From Breviolum minutum Mf 1.05b.01 (lineage: Eukaryota; Sar; Dinophyceae; Suessiales; Symbiodiniaceae), in NCBI GenBank assembly GCA_000507305.1, contig DF239871.1, forward strand, positions 1 to 64,000: DNA of 64,000 bases, in the 5' to 3' direction. Position numbers and translations under genes: made by a program. Position 1 is the first letter of the stretch. Each line of letters opens with the position of its first letter. Positions 1-12,872 of this stretch are shown here, piece by piece. The notes under the pieces were generated by a model, which saw only the letters and a list, made by a program, of their open reading frames with translations, did no database searches and had not been told where the DNA came from.

Positions 1-400
1 TTATAATTTCTAAGATTATATTAATAATAAATTTCCAATTAAGAATTTTAAATAATTATAATTATTATTTTATTTTTAATTTTAAATTCCACCTAAAAAT
101 TCTAAGAATTTTTAGTTTTTAATATTTGGTTAGTATACATATTTTTATATAGCAAGTAAATAATATATGGTAAATAAATTAATTTTATTTCTATATTATA
201 TATATCCGGTATTGTACCCCCTTTTGAAAAAACAAGGCTTCGGGCGGAAAGAGCAAAAAATTCTTTGAACCTTGTAAAAACCAGCAAACACATAAAAAAG
301 GTAAATCTTTGGGGGGAGGGTAGCAAATATTTATACAAATCATTGATTCGATTTTAGAAATATTTTTGAAATGCATACAAATCTGAAAAAGATCTTCTTT
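1..400. other. AT-rich tract without a gene
   Basis: The first ~190 bases are almost pure A/T with runs of TTTAATTA character, and the remainder is low-complexity. No reading frame here has a recognisable motif or a convincing splice structure. It is probably intergenic or intronic. Confidence 0.6.
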
Positions 401-647
401 GCATTTCTTGTATTATTTCGGAAATAGGCCATGGTTTCCCTTTGCCCCGTTGGCATTGCTGTCCACAGACCGAAGCAGTCACAGTAGAACACACTGCCAC
501 ATCCTCACATGGATTGCATCATTTGCTCAATCATATCTCATGAAGCACATCGTTCAAGCCAGGCAGGTTGCGACATTCTCAAATTTCGACATCCCCTTTC
601 AAGGCTTTAATATGAGCAAAGACTGATTTCTATATTTCATTTAAGTT

Positions 648-2560
648 CTACGTGTCCAGTTTGTAGCAATGACAAGTTGCAGGTTTCATTTCCCGTAGTT
701 CCAGTGTCTTCATCACCATCACGGCTCGGCGCCAAGACATGGCCAAAGCTTCAGTGGCACCCAGAAGTGTTGCCACATCGCAGCGTATCGAATTTGAAGC
801 GCAAGATGACAGGAGCTGCAGCGCATCTTGCCATTGGCCAGAAACCTCGTGATATTTCCATGAATTCGTTCGCGTCAATGACTCTCAGTTTCCAAATGAA
901 TCTGGCCTACACCAAAAGTCAACAACACTTACTTACATCCATTCCTTGAATGGGATTATGGCGAAAAAGGCACCACCTTTCATAGTTCAAGCTTCAACGT
1001 GGTACGAGTAACCTCATGATAGCTTCTCTGCACATTCTGGACACAAAAATTCCAGATCAAAACCAAGAGTTTGAGGAATCCACCTATGCAATCCTATGCA
1101 TTTCCAACCAACCAATACCTCAAGGCACAGTTTCTACAGTATCTAATCCTATCCACCATCCACCGTGCCTGGTGTAGCATCATTTGAACATTCACAGCAG
1201 CTAATGGTACTTGTGGAGTCATGTCCTCCATCTCATGCAAAATATGCTGACACTTCGTCATCTTCATTGCCTGGGGCCAAATCTGCCAGATCTGCCGAAG
1301 ACTTTAGAAAGAAAACACAAGCATTGAGCCATGGAAAAACTCACAGCAACAAAAAAACTGCTGGGTTGCTAACTAGGAGTGATTTGGTCTTGTTGAATGT
1401 CCGTTGAAGCTTTATTTCACCAGCCATGGCCTTCCCACATGCCAACAAGGTAGCTGTAAAGGCAGCTATATCAGCCACCCTTCGCACATGGAGTAGCTTC
1501 AAGAGATCCAAACACCGAGTCCACTCCTCACTGTCACTTCCAGCAATGGGATGTTGCCCCTAAGGGCTCCAATTGGTTGGGATATGCAAGTGAGTATCGG
1601 GATGAAGCAAAAAGTGTAGCTACAACTCCACCCTTGGAACGAAGCGATCCTTTTGAACCTGTGATAGTTTAAGCAAACTGGGTGTAATTTGCTTCCGATT
1701 GACAATGTGACATCATCTGCACAAATCCTCCAGTATCCACTTCTTCCCTCATCTCCTCATTCTTTTTGCACGCTGCTAGTACAGCAGTTCCCGCAATCTC
1801 CACAGAATCAGCCCTTCTCGTTTCTGCACTCCTTGGATGTCAAGCGTCTTCAAATCATGACTCCCATGGCAGTCCCTTTCAGTACTGCTTGAAATAGGCC
1901 ACTGCCAAAGAAAAAAACGTAGATGCAAGAAACAACAGGCTTAACGGCTAGTCCAAGCAACAGCAATTCACCGAAGAAATGCAGTCCATAACTCCAACCT
2001 CAGACTTTTTGACAACCCTATTATGTAATCCCTCCCATCAGGTGTGCCTTCCCTGACTCTTTTCTCGTATGAAACCCAAATCATTTACAACCTCAAATGT
2101 TTTTTAGCAACAGAACCATTATATACAGTACATGTTTTTCTAATCATCTTCCAATCTCAGAGCATTTTTGCCAAGCCAAGCGCTTTGTCCTTTGCTGCAC
2201 GCGCTGGCTACAGAATTGTAGGATATCAGGTCAGGGAGGATGCTATGGTGCCTTCAGGGGCACCATGTGTGGTGGTGTACGCGACAATGTGGATGGAAGC
2301 TACCAAAACTGCATCTCGGAAAGGAGACATCGGCAACGTTTGTCTATAAAAATCAAAAAACATGAATTCACATTTAGTTACATACAACAATTTTACAACC
2401 ATCACCTGGTCAAATGTCCGAACCATTTTAATATGTACCTTGGCTTGTAACACAGAATTACCTTGGTTCCACCATCATCACCATCTACTTCTCAACGCAG
2501 CCACCTTTGGCTGTGAAAGACTTGGAGTGCTGGCAGCCAGTGGCTCCAACGTTCACAGGC
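648..2560 (-). CDS. PPR protein, group of exons (pentatricopeptide repeats)
   Basis: A run of short minus-strand exons encodes pentatricopeptide repeats, helical-pair modules that bind RNA, usually in plastids or mitochondria. Best resolved are 2560-2505 (motif ACERWSHWLPALQVF) and 2242-2172 (motif DLISYNSVASACSKG). Joined across a GT-AG intron they give one uninterrupted repeat in phase. The 2172 end has a GC donor (CTTG|GCAAAA). Further exons are about 1823-1720 (IAGTAVLAACKKNEEM), 1559-1421 (EEWTRCLDLLKLLHV; donor GCTG|GTGAAA), 1330-1140 (VNVQMMLHQARW) and 835-648 (SGQWQDALQLLSSC), the last running to a TAG. W-x-x-AL and D-x-x-x-x-N spacing matches dinoflagellate PPR proteins. The 5' end is not located and exons are missing between those listed. 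The family is certain; the edges are approximate. Confidence 0.72.
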
Positions 2561-3089
2561 CTGAGCTGGGAGATCATAGCAACTTCGCGGATCTATTGCA
2601 TATTCAACATAGTCCCCTCAAAATTTGGAAGCTATGAAAGGTATCGACACATCAAATAAGAACAGAAGAAATCCAATATCTACAAATATTTGTTCTTAGA
2701 ATTTGTGATGCTGAGTAAGCCGATTGAAATGGATCGGAAACAGCATACCCCCCCCGGCTGACACAAAGTTTTTCCACCTTGTGGTGGGCTTGTTGTCAGC
2801 AAGTGCGGTAAGACATCGTAATCATAGTTCGCAAAGGAACAGCGTTCGATTAGATCGAAGCAACCAGTTTGAATCAACCTGATGTTGCTTGACTGCACCG
2901 TAGTATGTATTTTCGTGGGGGATTAGTAATTAAGGGCTGCCCTTCACTCTTCCAGCTAAGTGCAGCACTTCATCATGCATTTCCAACCATCACAATTTTG
3001 CATTGTGAAAAAATGATACTGGAAAACGGAAAAGACTTTGTATAAAAAAAGATAAAAACAGTGCCCCATGTCACATGTCTATGGATGAA

Positions 3090-6000
3090 TTTCAATATCC
3101 GAGCTGCTGCCACAGTGGATGAGAAAGACAATAGATCAAGCTGAAGACCTCCTGCGGATCCAAGCTTTGATGGGATTGGATTGCTCGTGCGACTGTTGCG
3201 ATCGGAACAAGGAACAAGAACAGGAAACCGCAGTAAACTCCATGAACAAGTGCGCTCAGACTTCAAGACCGTGCTGAATTTCTCCAATGAAAGTGTGGAA
3301 AATGAACTATTGTAATCTTAATGCATGGAACAAGGTGCAATTCTTAAGATTTCAAGGACATTTTGAGGCCGAATGGAAGGGGTCTATGCCAGCTGGACGT
3401 CGCTTAGATCCATGTTGAAGTTTCACCTGTGGCCCAAACGCCTTGTTGTACCAAAGCAGCTACTCGTCGCCACGGACAGGAAGACAACTGGCAGACACTG
3501 TCGAGGACAAAGAATGACAACAAAGCTGGGCTTGAAATTGCAAGATCAGAAAATCAAACAAAATGACCTCACTTTTACTTGGTTGATGAGACTTCAGAGC
3601 CCTCTACAACATGTGGAACATGCGCCTGGATGTTGAAGGACAGGATGTCGCGTTCAATGCCCAGGTCCTCTTGATGGGTTGATAGCAGAAATGATGGGAT
3701 CTGAACGGATCTAAGTACAACCTGCACATGATCAAAGTCATTCCAAAACCCATTCAAGCCGGCTCTGTATACACGAACGATTTTGATGAAATGACTTGCT
3801 TTTTGTGGGAATGACGAATTGTCAGTGATTGTGGCCAAAGCCTGGGGGTGATCTACTCCTTCTTGAGAGCCTCGGCCCTGTATGCTAGCACATCTCTACC
3901 ATCCAGGAAAAAGCTCCTCGGCGTGCTGCAAAGTCTGTTGCGCCTGTCATCCATGTGAAATCGTCAAAGGCGCACCAACCGATGTCTGATCAGTCAACGT
4001 CTGTACTCGGATTGTCTCACAAAGTGTGAAAGAGGCATGCACTGTACCAAATACAAATTCTTCTGGTAGCCAGCTTCATCTTCTATTGCGTGCAATGATT
4101 GTGGAAATCATTGAAAATCGATGTCAGGCTGGCTACTGCTGGTGCCCTGTCATGGTGGGATTGGCAAACGCATCCACGTCACTGAAAGGAAAACAATCAT
4201 AGAGAGACACCCTTTGTCAAATTATCCAAAGCCATACTCCAAATGAAAGAGATATTCCTGTCTCAAGTCAATATTTGATCATTGACCAACGCATAGAGAT
4301 GCGCTTTCTGAATCTCTTTAATGCTGTTCGGCCTTCTACCAGTAGCACTCTATCATCAGGTTGCCGCCCTCTAGTGAAATTTCTGAAAAACACTCTTTTC
4401 CGTGAAAATCATATCGTGACGCATGAAACGGTTTGCATCTCGAATTGGTGGTCCAATTTCTCTCGATTTTCATCAACAACTAACTACTCAATTGGATCCC
4501 TTTCAGATCACAGAGTTGCCCCAAAAACATCCAAAAACGCTTCCAACTCATTGGATTCCAGGCATTATTTTTACTCAAAGGACTTTCACCACCCAACTGC
4601 CTGGTGCCATCTTCCAGCTTTCATGCGCAGGTCCTCTCTGCTTGACATGGACTCTGCTGATAGCTGTCTGAGTTGTTGTGAAAGCGTCCACTTTAACAAA
4701 TTCTCCTATAACTTTTTAAGCATGAAGGCTTCAGCATGAAGGAGTAAGACAAAAAGAAAGAAACGTCTCTAGAATGAAGGAACCAGAAAGATTGAAGGAA
4801 CAAAAACATGACCTTGGCATGTGAGATGAAAGCAAAGAAAGCAGTCGTTATTGGTTCGAAATTCAGAACAGCATGAGACATGCCACTTACATCAATTTCG
4901 AAACTAGTTCCACAGGTAACGGAATCTGAATGCGGTATAATGCGGTCAGGTGGCAGCAATGGTATTGAAGGAAATGAGGTCCGGCTCCAACTTCCAGTGA
5001 TAGAAGTCACTAAGATGGTGAACTCCTAGAAGTTCGGGTAAAAGTTGGATTTGTCTACCAATTGGTTGAATGACGCAATGTTGATATTTTGTGGACGGCT
5101 GGTAGTACTGGCAAGTAACGATAAATACCAACTCGAAAGATACTGTAGTAGTGGATCACATCGCGTTTCTAGTAAGTACATGCTGCAAACATCTGCAAAC
5201 ACGTAAATAGTTCCTGCTGCCACGGCAGCGTTGCAAACCACCACGTTCATCTCAACCTGGCAGAAGGGTTGCCCAACTATGCACAAATCAGGGGAAAGAG
5301 TTGAATGAGGAATCAAACACTGCATTTACAGTTTTCCAAAAGGAAAGCTGAGAAATTTCTTTTCTGGAGCAGACTCAGCAGACTTTGAATTTCTGATTTT
5401 GACTGCAACTGCGCAACCGATTTGCGACCCTCTCGCCGTTGCCTGGTGGCCCAGCCGCAGAAGAAGTTCTCGAGCACTGGACCATAAAGTCAAAGGAATC
5501 ACTTTTATTGCCTCAAGCGAACCCGTTGCTGTACAAGAATTCTCGAAAGACATTGCGGCCAAGAATGGGTGGAACTGTGCTGTGTTGTATTTGCTTAAAC
5601 AAAGTTCATCCAATTATTAGCACAGTACTGTTTGGTCTACAAAACACATGGAACAGAATACTCGGGTATTGCATGGTGTGTATGTAAGGATATGGGCCTA
5701 CTTCATCATTTAATCAATGGAGCTCATGACAAGCCCGGCATTTCGAGAGGCAACGACAAGTGGCTGTTCGAGCTGTGAGGACGATCCCTTTCTCAAGAAA
5801 GATCCTTAAGAGGGCAGCTCTGCAGTGGGCACATAGTGACAAAAGTGGACGGGCCTTGGGTACTCGCATCCTTAAACCCTTGACCAACTCGTTCAATGCC
5901 ATCTGGAAATGCAAACCACACAAAATTTGCGATGTATACTTGACAAAATGTGGTGAGTCTGAGGAAGCGCTTCCAACTCTATGTAAATCAAAGAGAATGA

Positions 6001-6118
6001 TAGGATGATCGCCCCAAAAGAAATACACCAGAATGTTACCACCAAGCGTCTGCAGAATGTCAAGGCCGCTGCGCCAGCCCTTGGATTCTGCACAGCTGGA
6101 CCTAAAGCTCACAAACAA
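3090..6118 (-). CDS. PPR protein, further exons upstream of the previous group
   Basis: Minus-strand PPR motifs continue: GLQLDLLSFSSTVAAAR (about 3149-3101), RDILSFNIQ (about 3650-3625, followed by a possible GC donor), EPDLISFNTIAAT (about 4995-4946), MNVVVCNAAVAAG (about 5260-5215), WSSARELLLRLGHQA (about 5490-5440), KGLRMRVPKARPLLSL (about 5890-5840) and SSCAESKGWRSGLDILQ (about 6100-6045). Each lies in a different short open stretch separated by AG acceptors and GT/GC-type donors, so they are exons, not one ORF. They may belong to the same gene as 648-2560 or to a second PPR gene; no stop plus new start that would separate two genes is evident. Function is inferred from family: organellar RNA binding. 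Confidence 0.62.
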
Positions 6119-6119
6119 A

Positions 6120-6960
6120 TGCGCCGAGGATATGGAAGAGTTCCGCTTTTATTGAGTTTTATTGCAAAATGTGCACCAATGATCACCAATAATCACCAAA
6201 ATGAATGGGGGTTGAAAGAACCAGGGGTGGGTTTTACCGAGTGTTTAGTAGTACAAACCTGCCCGGCAACCCTCGTTCTACAAACTGATCTGTGATTGAA
6301 GGAAAATCTCTCTACAAATCTGATGGTGGCTATGGTCCGTCGTGGAACATGGACTTTGGTGATTTCAGATGTCCTTCTCTACAAAAGTCATGGTCCACAA
6401 TCCAAAATCAATTTGTAGAAAATTACGTCATTGTACAAAATCAACTTGTAGAGAACTCTATGTCTGCTCCCCGTGCTAGTAATTCGCAACAAATCCGTCA
6501 CCAATAAAAACCTTAGGCTGTGCACGAATCAGATCTTTGGAAAATACAATCACAATCCAATATCCAAATATGAAAAGATATGAAAAGTATCTTCAGCTTC
6601 TCTTTTTCTTCCTCTTTCGTGGGTACGTGAATCCACACTGATCCAGGAGCAACAATGGTGGTGGTTCAATGCCGCACACATTTTCCACAAACATGGCGGT
6701 TCATATCTTCTACAAAATGGTTTTGGCATTTTTCCTCAGAACCTATGAAACAAGACACCATGTCCTGATACAAAACACGTGTTTGCATCTCCCTGATTTC
6801 TGCACAAAATGCATAGGCAAAAAGTGATTTATACGGGGCCTGCGCCTATGCCACCCCTGTTTCGTAGGAAATTTCAAGGGGGACCAAAATGATATACCTG
6901 ACAAACACATCTCTTGGATTCTCTTGCAGGCATCAATCCTTGGTGGTAAAGAACCACTCC
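6120..6960. other. No gene seen; short self-complementary phrases
   Basis: No reading frame shows a recognisable motif. Around 6300-6430 short phrases such as CTCTACAAAT and its complement ATTTGTAG recur, so the transcript could fold locally. This is most likely intron or intergenic sequence. Confidence 0.4.
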
Positions 6961-6964
6961 CTCT

Positions 6965-8900
6965 CTAGGAGTCGAGCAGGAGAACATTCAGCATGGCAGC
7001 ATCTGGCCGGAGACTGCTGTCGAACCTTAAATTGGATGGCTTGTGACTTTTGCAACTATCAAGCTCTTGCAGTGTGGTGCACCAGAAGTTCAGTACTGGG
7101 AAAGCAAAAGGGTTTGGAAGTGAAATACTCTGAGAAAGCAACTGAAACAATTCTGAATCTGGCTAGTTCAACTGAGGACTTAGACTTTAACACCTGCAAC
7201 CACTCATGACCAACTATCACAACAATGACGGCAAATAAAACAACATGGCAGCAACAACAACGACAACGACAACGACGACAACCACAACGACAACCACAAA
7301 GACAACCACAACCACAACCACAACCACAACCACAACAACAACAACAACAGCAGCAGCAGCAGCAACAACGACAACAACAAAGAAAAAGACATATGCTGCA
7401 AATGGAGGATTATACAAGTAAAAGAAGTATAGAAGAACGACAACACCAATGCAAGTGCATCAATGCTCACAGTTCCAAAGTAATTGGAAAACCTGCTTGG
7501 AGGAGCACCTCTGCAAATTTGTCCATGCTGCAACCCACCTTCGCATGCCCGGCAAGCGTTGCCACACAATGTCATGTGTCTATCATCAAAGCAGAAACGA
7601 CAAACTGCAGTGAAGTTCCCTGAGTTTTCCATGAGCCCATTCAGTCTCTTAAAACTGAGTAATTTAGTGGTATCAAAGGTACTGTGCATGCAAGAAGCAA
7701 CCCTTGAAGCGACTTTCCGACTTTCCATGCTTGCCTTCCACATTTGCCGAGGGCGCTGATCTTGGCTGTTTCTGCCTTGATGTCTGTGAAGTGCGTTGTG
7801 TGCTCTGCAAGTTGCACTGCTGCTGTAGCGTTTTGCCATCGCGCGTGCCGTGCCAAGTGGGATAGCTGACGGGTGAGCTGAGCAAGGACCTGTCAGGTTA
7901 AGAAGTGTGGATCCGAAAAATGGGTCTCTTGACAGCCTTGATGGTTTTAGAGAGTTTGAAGTTACAAATCACATGGCGTGGTTCGATGTTTGCGCGTGGA
8001 TTTCCATCAAGTCTGGTTGTGTGACCGGTCTTCAAGAAATTATCTTCTGATAACAAGCTTATGGACTACAACAATCAAAGGTCTCAACGAGCTGCTGCTT
8101 TCCATCCACCACATCCCAAACAACTCCTGAATCTTCGTGTCTGGCACAGGCTGACGTTCTGAGCGCCTGGGATTCGAGAAGACAATTTCGAATCCGGCGA
8201 GCTTCAACCCATGTAATGTACGTAAAAAATATACAACATACATAATATGACGGAATGATATGCCATGACCAAAAACAATATATGATGTAACTACAATATC
8301 ATGACATGATAGAATATGAGATACAGTATGATATGATATGATTGGCATGATAAAATACAGTACCCATGAAAATCAGTCTGATGGCAGTGTTATTTGGAAA
8401 GTATACTATTTATATAATATCACAAGGGACAGTGTGCTACAGCTTCATGTCAAGCCTCATCAAAGTCCCGTCCATGCAACGATACCTGCAGCAACCCATT
8501 GATGGGTACCAATGACACATGCTTTGCGTTTCGTTGCACGTTGTGGGTAGATGCTTCTACTTTGATCACTAGCAATGTTCCCATCACGATTGAAATATAT
8601 GAAATATGATGATCCATGGTGGCAACTCATGGAAAAACATTTTATTGCACCCATGATATCAAACTTCGGAAAAGACAACAATATAAACAGGTATCAATGA
8701 ACATCATTCAACCTGGATCAATCCTACCACCAGCAAGCCGAAACTTGGTTGATGGCTGAAGCCTTGCCTTTGCCATGTCGCCAAATGAGTGGCTTTCACT
8801 CAGCGCTGGGGTGTCGTTACGCCATTGGAGGTAGCAGTGATCGAGCACGTCCAGGGATGCGATCACAACACGATCACTGAGATTATGATCACCACTTAGC
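6965..8900 (-). CDS. PPR-like exons flanking a CAA/CCA microsatellite
   Basis: Minus-strand segments with PPR character: LRPDAAMLNVLLLD ending at a TAG at 6965; HARWQNATAAVQLAEHTT followed in frame by ISALGKCGRQAWKVGKSLQ (about 7860-7690); a weaker ACARHEDSGVVWDVV segment (about 8160-8090); and DRVVIASLDVLDHCYLQW (about 8870-8815). The two segments around 7.7-7.86 kb are in one frame and read as consecutive repeats, which is the best evidence. The microsatellite at 7.24-7.38 kb lies between exons and is presumably intronic. Boundaries are approximate and the last two segments could be chance. Confidence 0.48.
7239..7382. repeat. CAA/CGA/CCA/CAG trinucleotide-type microsatellite
   Basis: Imperfect tandem array of CAA, CGA, CCACAA and CAG units. 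The plus strand would read as poly-Gln/Pro/Arg and the minus strand as poly-Val/Leu/Trp. Those homopolymer frames are products of the repeat and not evidence of a protein. Confidence 0.9.
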
Positions 8901-9421
8901 ATTATTCTGAAACAAGATGTTTGAAAAAGATTGAAAAAGAGATATGAAGAAAGAAAAGGGACTTGGGAAAGCACATGTAAAAATTTGCTCACTCCAAAAA
9001 GGGAGAAACATCACATCGAAAAAAGCAAAGAAAAAGTGGAAGCAACAGAAAGAAATAAGGAAATATGCTGCCTTTTGCTGGTTTGCACTTTCCTTTTTGC
9101 ATTTGCTTTGCCGTGTTTCTGTCTCATTTTCCAACTTGCTTTTTGGTGTGTCTTTTTTTACAGTTTTTCAAAAGGATGAAACAGCTACTATAACACTGAC
9201 AGTTTCTTGGATAGTTTGCACAATCCTTGAACGTCCTAGGTCAAGAATATCTGTGGTTGGTCATCTTCCCATGTCAAAGAACTCAATTTGTTTAAGCCTC
9301 GCAGCAAGACTTTCCTCACTACCTTATGTCAGCCTCTCAACACTAGTCTTCTTTTCAAAACTTCCAGTGTGGTCGTGACTTTGATAATGTAGACTTCCGA
9401 TTTCGATACACCATACCCCAC

Positions 9422-9592
9422 CTTTCCATCTAGAAGCGCTTCCATATACCCAGCTTCACAGAACGCAATCATTTTTGCCTTGCTTTCTTGCCAGTCCGTG
9501 AAAAATTGCCATTCCACCCGTGCCAGTTCATGAAGAAGCCCCGGCACCTGAATTTCGCTGACTTCTGTGTCGACCAGTGCTGGCCTTCCCGC
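9422..9592 (-). CDS. Unidentified exon, 57 codons
   Basis: An open frame flanked by a good acceptor (ACAG at 9596-9593) and a good donor (GGAAAG|GTGGGG at 9422/9421) is exactly 57 codons, phase 0 at both ends. The residues look like a folded soluble protein, rich in Glu and Trp (for example VEWQFFTDWQESKAK), not PPR and not low-complexity. I do not recognise the family. It probably shares a gene with the exon near 10.2-10.35 kb, which would lie upstream on the minus strand. Confidence 0.5.
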
Positions 9593-10189
9593 CTGTCTGC
9601 GACCTATACCATCAAGTACCTATGACCTATGTCAACTCCTTAATGTTGTGACCGTCTCAAGTGCGCCAAGTGACAATTTTTGATCAAAGGCCATCCGAAA
9701 TGGTACCACATTTTCTGGGGTGGATCAACATCCCTCACTTCAAAAGTTTCCCTTTTTTACTGTTCACCAAGCAGCTGGAGATGATTGCAAGCGCTGCTCG
9801 CAATTGGCTAACATCTGCCGAGGGGAGAAGAAGTTAAATGACAAAACAAGCAATTTGAATAGTTTGATAAGGCTGAAATCTGATGGATGAAGTCTTCAAA
9901 TTGTTACTTCATGGAGAATCATGACAGGCTCTGAAGCATCAGGGCAATGATGTAACAATGATCGGATGGTTTCAAAAAGCTTGCCTCCTTAGAACGGTAA
10001 CATCCTCCAATTTCATCTTTTTGAATAGACATAGAATGCAAAAAAATGGTCTAAGCAGTTTGAAGCTTCGTCATGTATCTAGGAAAGAGATGGTCATATG
10101 TTTACTGGGAAAGAGATGAAAATACATCTTGCGGGGTAATGATACGTATTCTAATGTTTATGCCTTTTATTATATGATACAAAATAATG

Positions 10190-10345
10190 AACAAATGCCC
10201 AGAAGCACTGTACACATCCGAGAATCCGCAGGGCACCCGCACCGGATCCCAGGCCGCAGCCAGTTCAGGAAAATCTGAGATCCCTGGCCGCAAACGGGTG
10301 CTATCGGCTCTTGGGAGAACTTCCAAAGAATTCTCTGCAACCAGC
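10190..10345 (-). CDS. Unidentified exon
   Basis: The minus-strand frame reads EVLPRADSTRLRPG followed by LAAAWDPVRVPCGFSDV, beginning after a TTGCAG acceptor and containing a plausible GT donor after WDPVR. Composition is coding-like and is more GC-rich than the flanks. It lies 600 bases upstream of the 9422-9592 exon and may be the same gene. No family is recognised. Confidence 0.35.
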
Positions 10346-10888
10346 TTTAAAGGAGAAACTCTGAAAAGACTTGAAGCATTAAGACATGAAAGAATTGTAT
10401 AGAAGTTATAGAAGTGATCACTTACTTTGATTTATTTTATTTGGAGACTATTGGACGTTAAAGAACACCTAAGCCCTGGGTGTAGTGATGGGTAAGCGAT
10501 TCAGGACGCGTCAGTTGACAAGCTGAGACTGGTGTCAGTGGCCTCCGTGGCCCAAGAGAATCAAGTTTTGCTCCCAACTCCTCGAGCTCATGAAGTTCGG
10601 TCGCTTAGAAGGCTTAGCATCTTTTGTGAATATGTTTTTTGAATTTATCCCAGAAAAGTCTCACAAATCGTAGCTCGGACGGACGAGCCTTTAAGAATTT
10701 TGGAAGCTTCGAAATTCAGAACACTGAATGAAATGTTCAAGGTCTCTTCACTGAAACGGATTGAAATTGCACCACGGTTGGGTTCAAAATGTCGCAAATG
10801 TCGCAAAGATTGGATCACCTGCCTTCAGCATGATTTTGACCAACAAATCCCAACTTCTGGAATTCTGCATGGAACAGCCCGTTTTACA

Positions 10889-10965
10889 TCAGTGATGCAC
10901 TCTGTTTCAACAGCTGTCGCTTCCTGCCGGCACCCACCAAAGCCAGAACAGTAAGTACCTTGACT
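10889..10965 (-). CDS. PPR-like exon fragment
   Basis: The minus-strand frame reads VLTVLALVGAGRKRQLLKQ and then reaches a stop after SASLM. The pattern (small residues, then G-x-x-K/R, then leucine-rich helix) resembles the helix turn of a PPR unit. It is short, and I rate it only as a candidate. Confidence 0.35.
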
Positions 10966-11076
10966 GCCACAACTAACATAGAACAGGTGAACATAGGTGA
11001 ACAAAAAATGAACCTTACCATCATTTAAACTGTTGAAGATTCATTTGATGATACAGAACATACATTTCACGCATGC

Positions 11077-11785
11077 ATGTACTATATCATAAATATCATA
11101 TATAGGAAATATATTGTATTTATAATACATATATATCATATATATCTTATATCAAATATATATATCATATATATCATATATATCATATATATCTTATATC
11201 AAATATATATATCATATATATCATATATATCTTATATCAAATTTATATATCATATATATATCACATATATCATATATGTATATATATGTATATATATGTA
11301 TATATATCATATATATCATATATATCATATATATCATATATATCATATATATCATATATATCATATATATCTTGTATCAAATATATATATATATATATCA
11401 TATATATCACATATATCTCATATAAATACCGTATATTTCATATATAATAAATCATATATAAAATATATTTCTCATATATATATATAAATCATATATATAT
11501 ATATCATATATATATCATATATATAATATATATCTCATATATATATATAAATCATATATATATATCATATATATATATCATATATATAATATATATATCT
11601 CATATATATATATATACATATAGAAATATCATATATATATATCAAATATATATCATATACATATGTATATCAAATATATACATCATGTATATATATATCA
11701 AATATATACATCATATATATATATATCATATATATATCATATAAATAAAATATACATATATCTCATATATGTATGCTATAGACGT
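11077..11785. repeat. AT-rich microsatellite, (ATATATC)n-like
   Basis: About 700 bases consist of ATATATC / ATATATAT / ATATAAAT units with scattered TGTAT and CACAT variants. On the plus strand it can be read as Ile/Tyr/His repeats, which is an artefact of the unit. It marks a break between minus-strand PPR exons and the plus-strand ORF that follows. Confidence 0.93.
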
Positions 11786-12286
11786 CCGTCGCGGAGTCAA
11801 TTCTTTGGAAGGCTTATGAAGTCGGAAGAGTTTGCTAACCCATCCGGACATCACTTGTTGGAGTGGAGTCGCTCTATACAGATTCTGTTAGCTTGCGTTT
11901 CTCAAAAAATCCCTCAAGTAGACTCTGTGACTCTTTCAAGGGGATTCTTGAATGCTCTGGAATTGGCAATGCTGAGTCAAAGTTCCAAGGGAATGATAAA
12001 AAAAAAGTCGAGTGAAATGAGGTCAAATCTTTTGTTATCTTGTGTTCTTTCAATCTCAGGTGTTGTTTCTCGGGCTCTGAAATTACTTGAAGCTACAGTA
12101 TCCCTGGGACTGACCATCCCCTTGAAGGAAATGCTGGATGCAACTCCAGATACGTCCGTCTTGACAGATCGTTGCATCATTTTGCCGGTCATATCCAGAG
12201 CCTTCGCTTTGACGGCTAGGATGAGAAAACCACAACCCGTGCAGCGTCAGCAAAGCATAAAAACTCCAAACACCGAAGGTCTTTGA
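11784..12286 (+). CDS. Possible plus-strand PPR-like open frame
   Basis: About 168 codons stay open on the plus strand immediately after the AT microsatellite, ending in TGA at 12286. The translation is helical and contains two PPR-like stretches: EWSRSIQILLACVSQK followed by VDSVTLSRGFLNALE, and SRALKLLEATVSLGLTIP. This is the only convincing plus-strand candidate in the window. Against it, an open frame of this length can occur by chance in 64 kb. The start is unclear because the frame runs upstream into the microsatellite. Confidence 0.35.
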
Positions 12287-12639
12287 AAAACAAAATTTGG
12301 GTGAAGTAACACTTGTTCAAGTGACGGCTATTGGATGAAGCGGGGGAAGCAGTGCATCCCCAAACCACTCATGTTCCTTGCGTGGGGCCCCTGTCCTGAT
12401 GCCACACCATTGAGGTCTGGAAGGAAGAAACCTTTACACGCCAAACTGTTGCAGCAAAGTGGCCATTCACCAGGTCCGATTTATCCCGAATTCCAACACT
12501 CTTGCAACATTGGTCTTCCTACAGCCCTTGTGCTCTTGTGTATCTTCAAACGTGATTGTACACTCACAATTGACTTCTCTTCTCAAATTACATCTTGTTC
12601 AGTCCATCTGACAGGAATATCTCTCTCCAACATCATGCT

Positions 12640-12872
12640 CGGTTTCTCTAAAGCAAGCTGGTTCATTCCTGTCTCCAATCATCATCTAAGATCCCGAGCA
12701 GCTGCGTTACAAGCCACCTCTGCAACCTCCAGCAACCGCTCACGAAAGTGTTCCAACCTCGAAGATCTGCAGGTCAGCCCTTCCCCACTGGTTGAAGGGT
12801 TTTCCAGTCATTTGGCTCTCAAACCTTTGAGATTCCCAACGATTGCATCGCCCAACGCCATTCCAAGGCCTG
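12640..12872 (-). CDS. PPR exons
   Basis: Two adjoining minus-strand segments read as one PPR unit. ALEWRWAMQSLGISK follows an ACAG acceptor (about 12872-12825), and RGWNTFVSGCWRLQRW follows CTGCAG (about 12770-12710), continuing LVTQLLGILDD. The spacing from Met to Trp-Asn equals that of standard PPR repeats. The join between them is one base out of frame with the obvious GT donor, so either a non-canonical donor is used or an exon is missed. Confidence 0.5.

Noticed and set aside
7217..7417. Open frames reading poly-Val, poly-Leu/Trp and poly-Gln
   Set aside because: They are translations of the CAA/CCA microsatellite in different frames and have no independent coding evidence.
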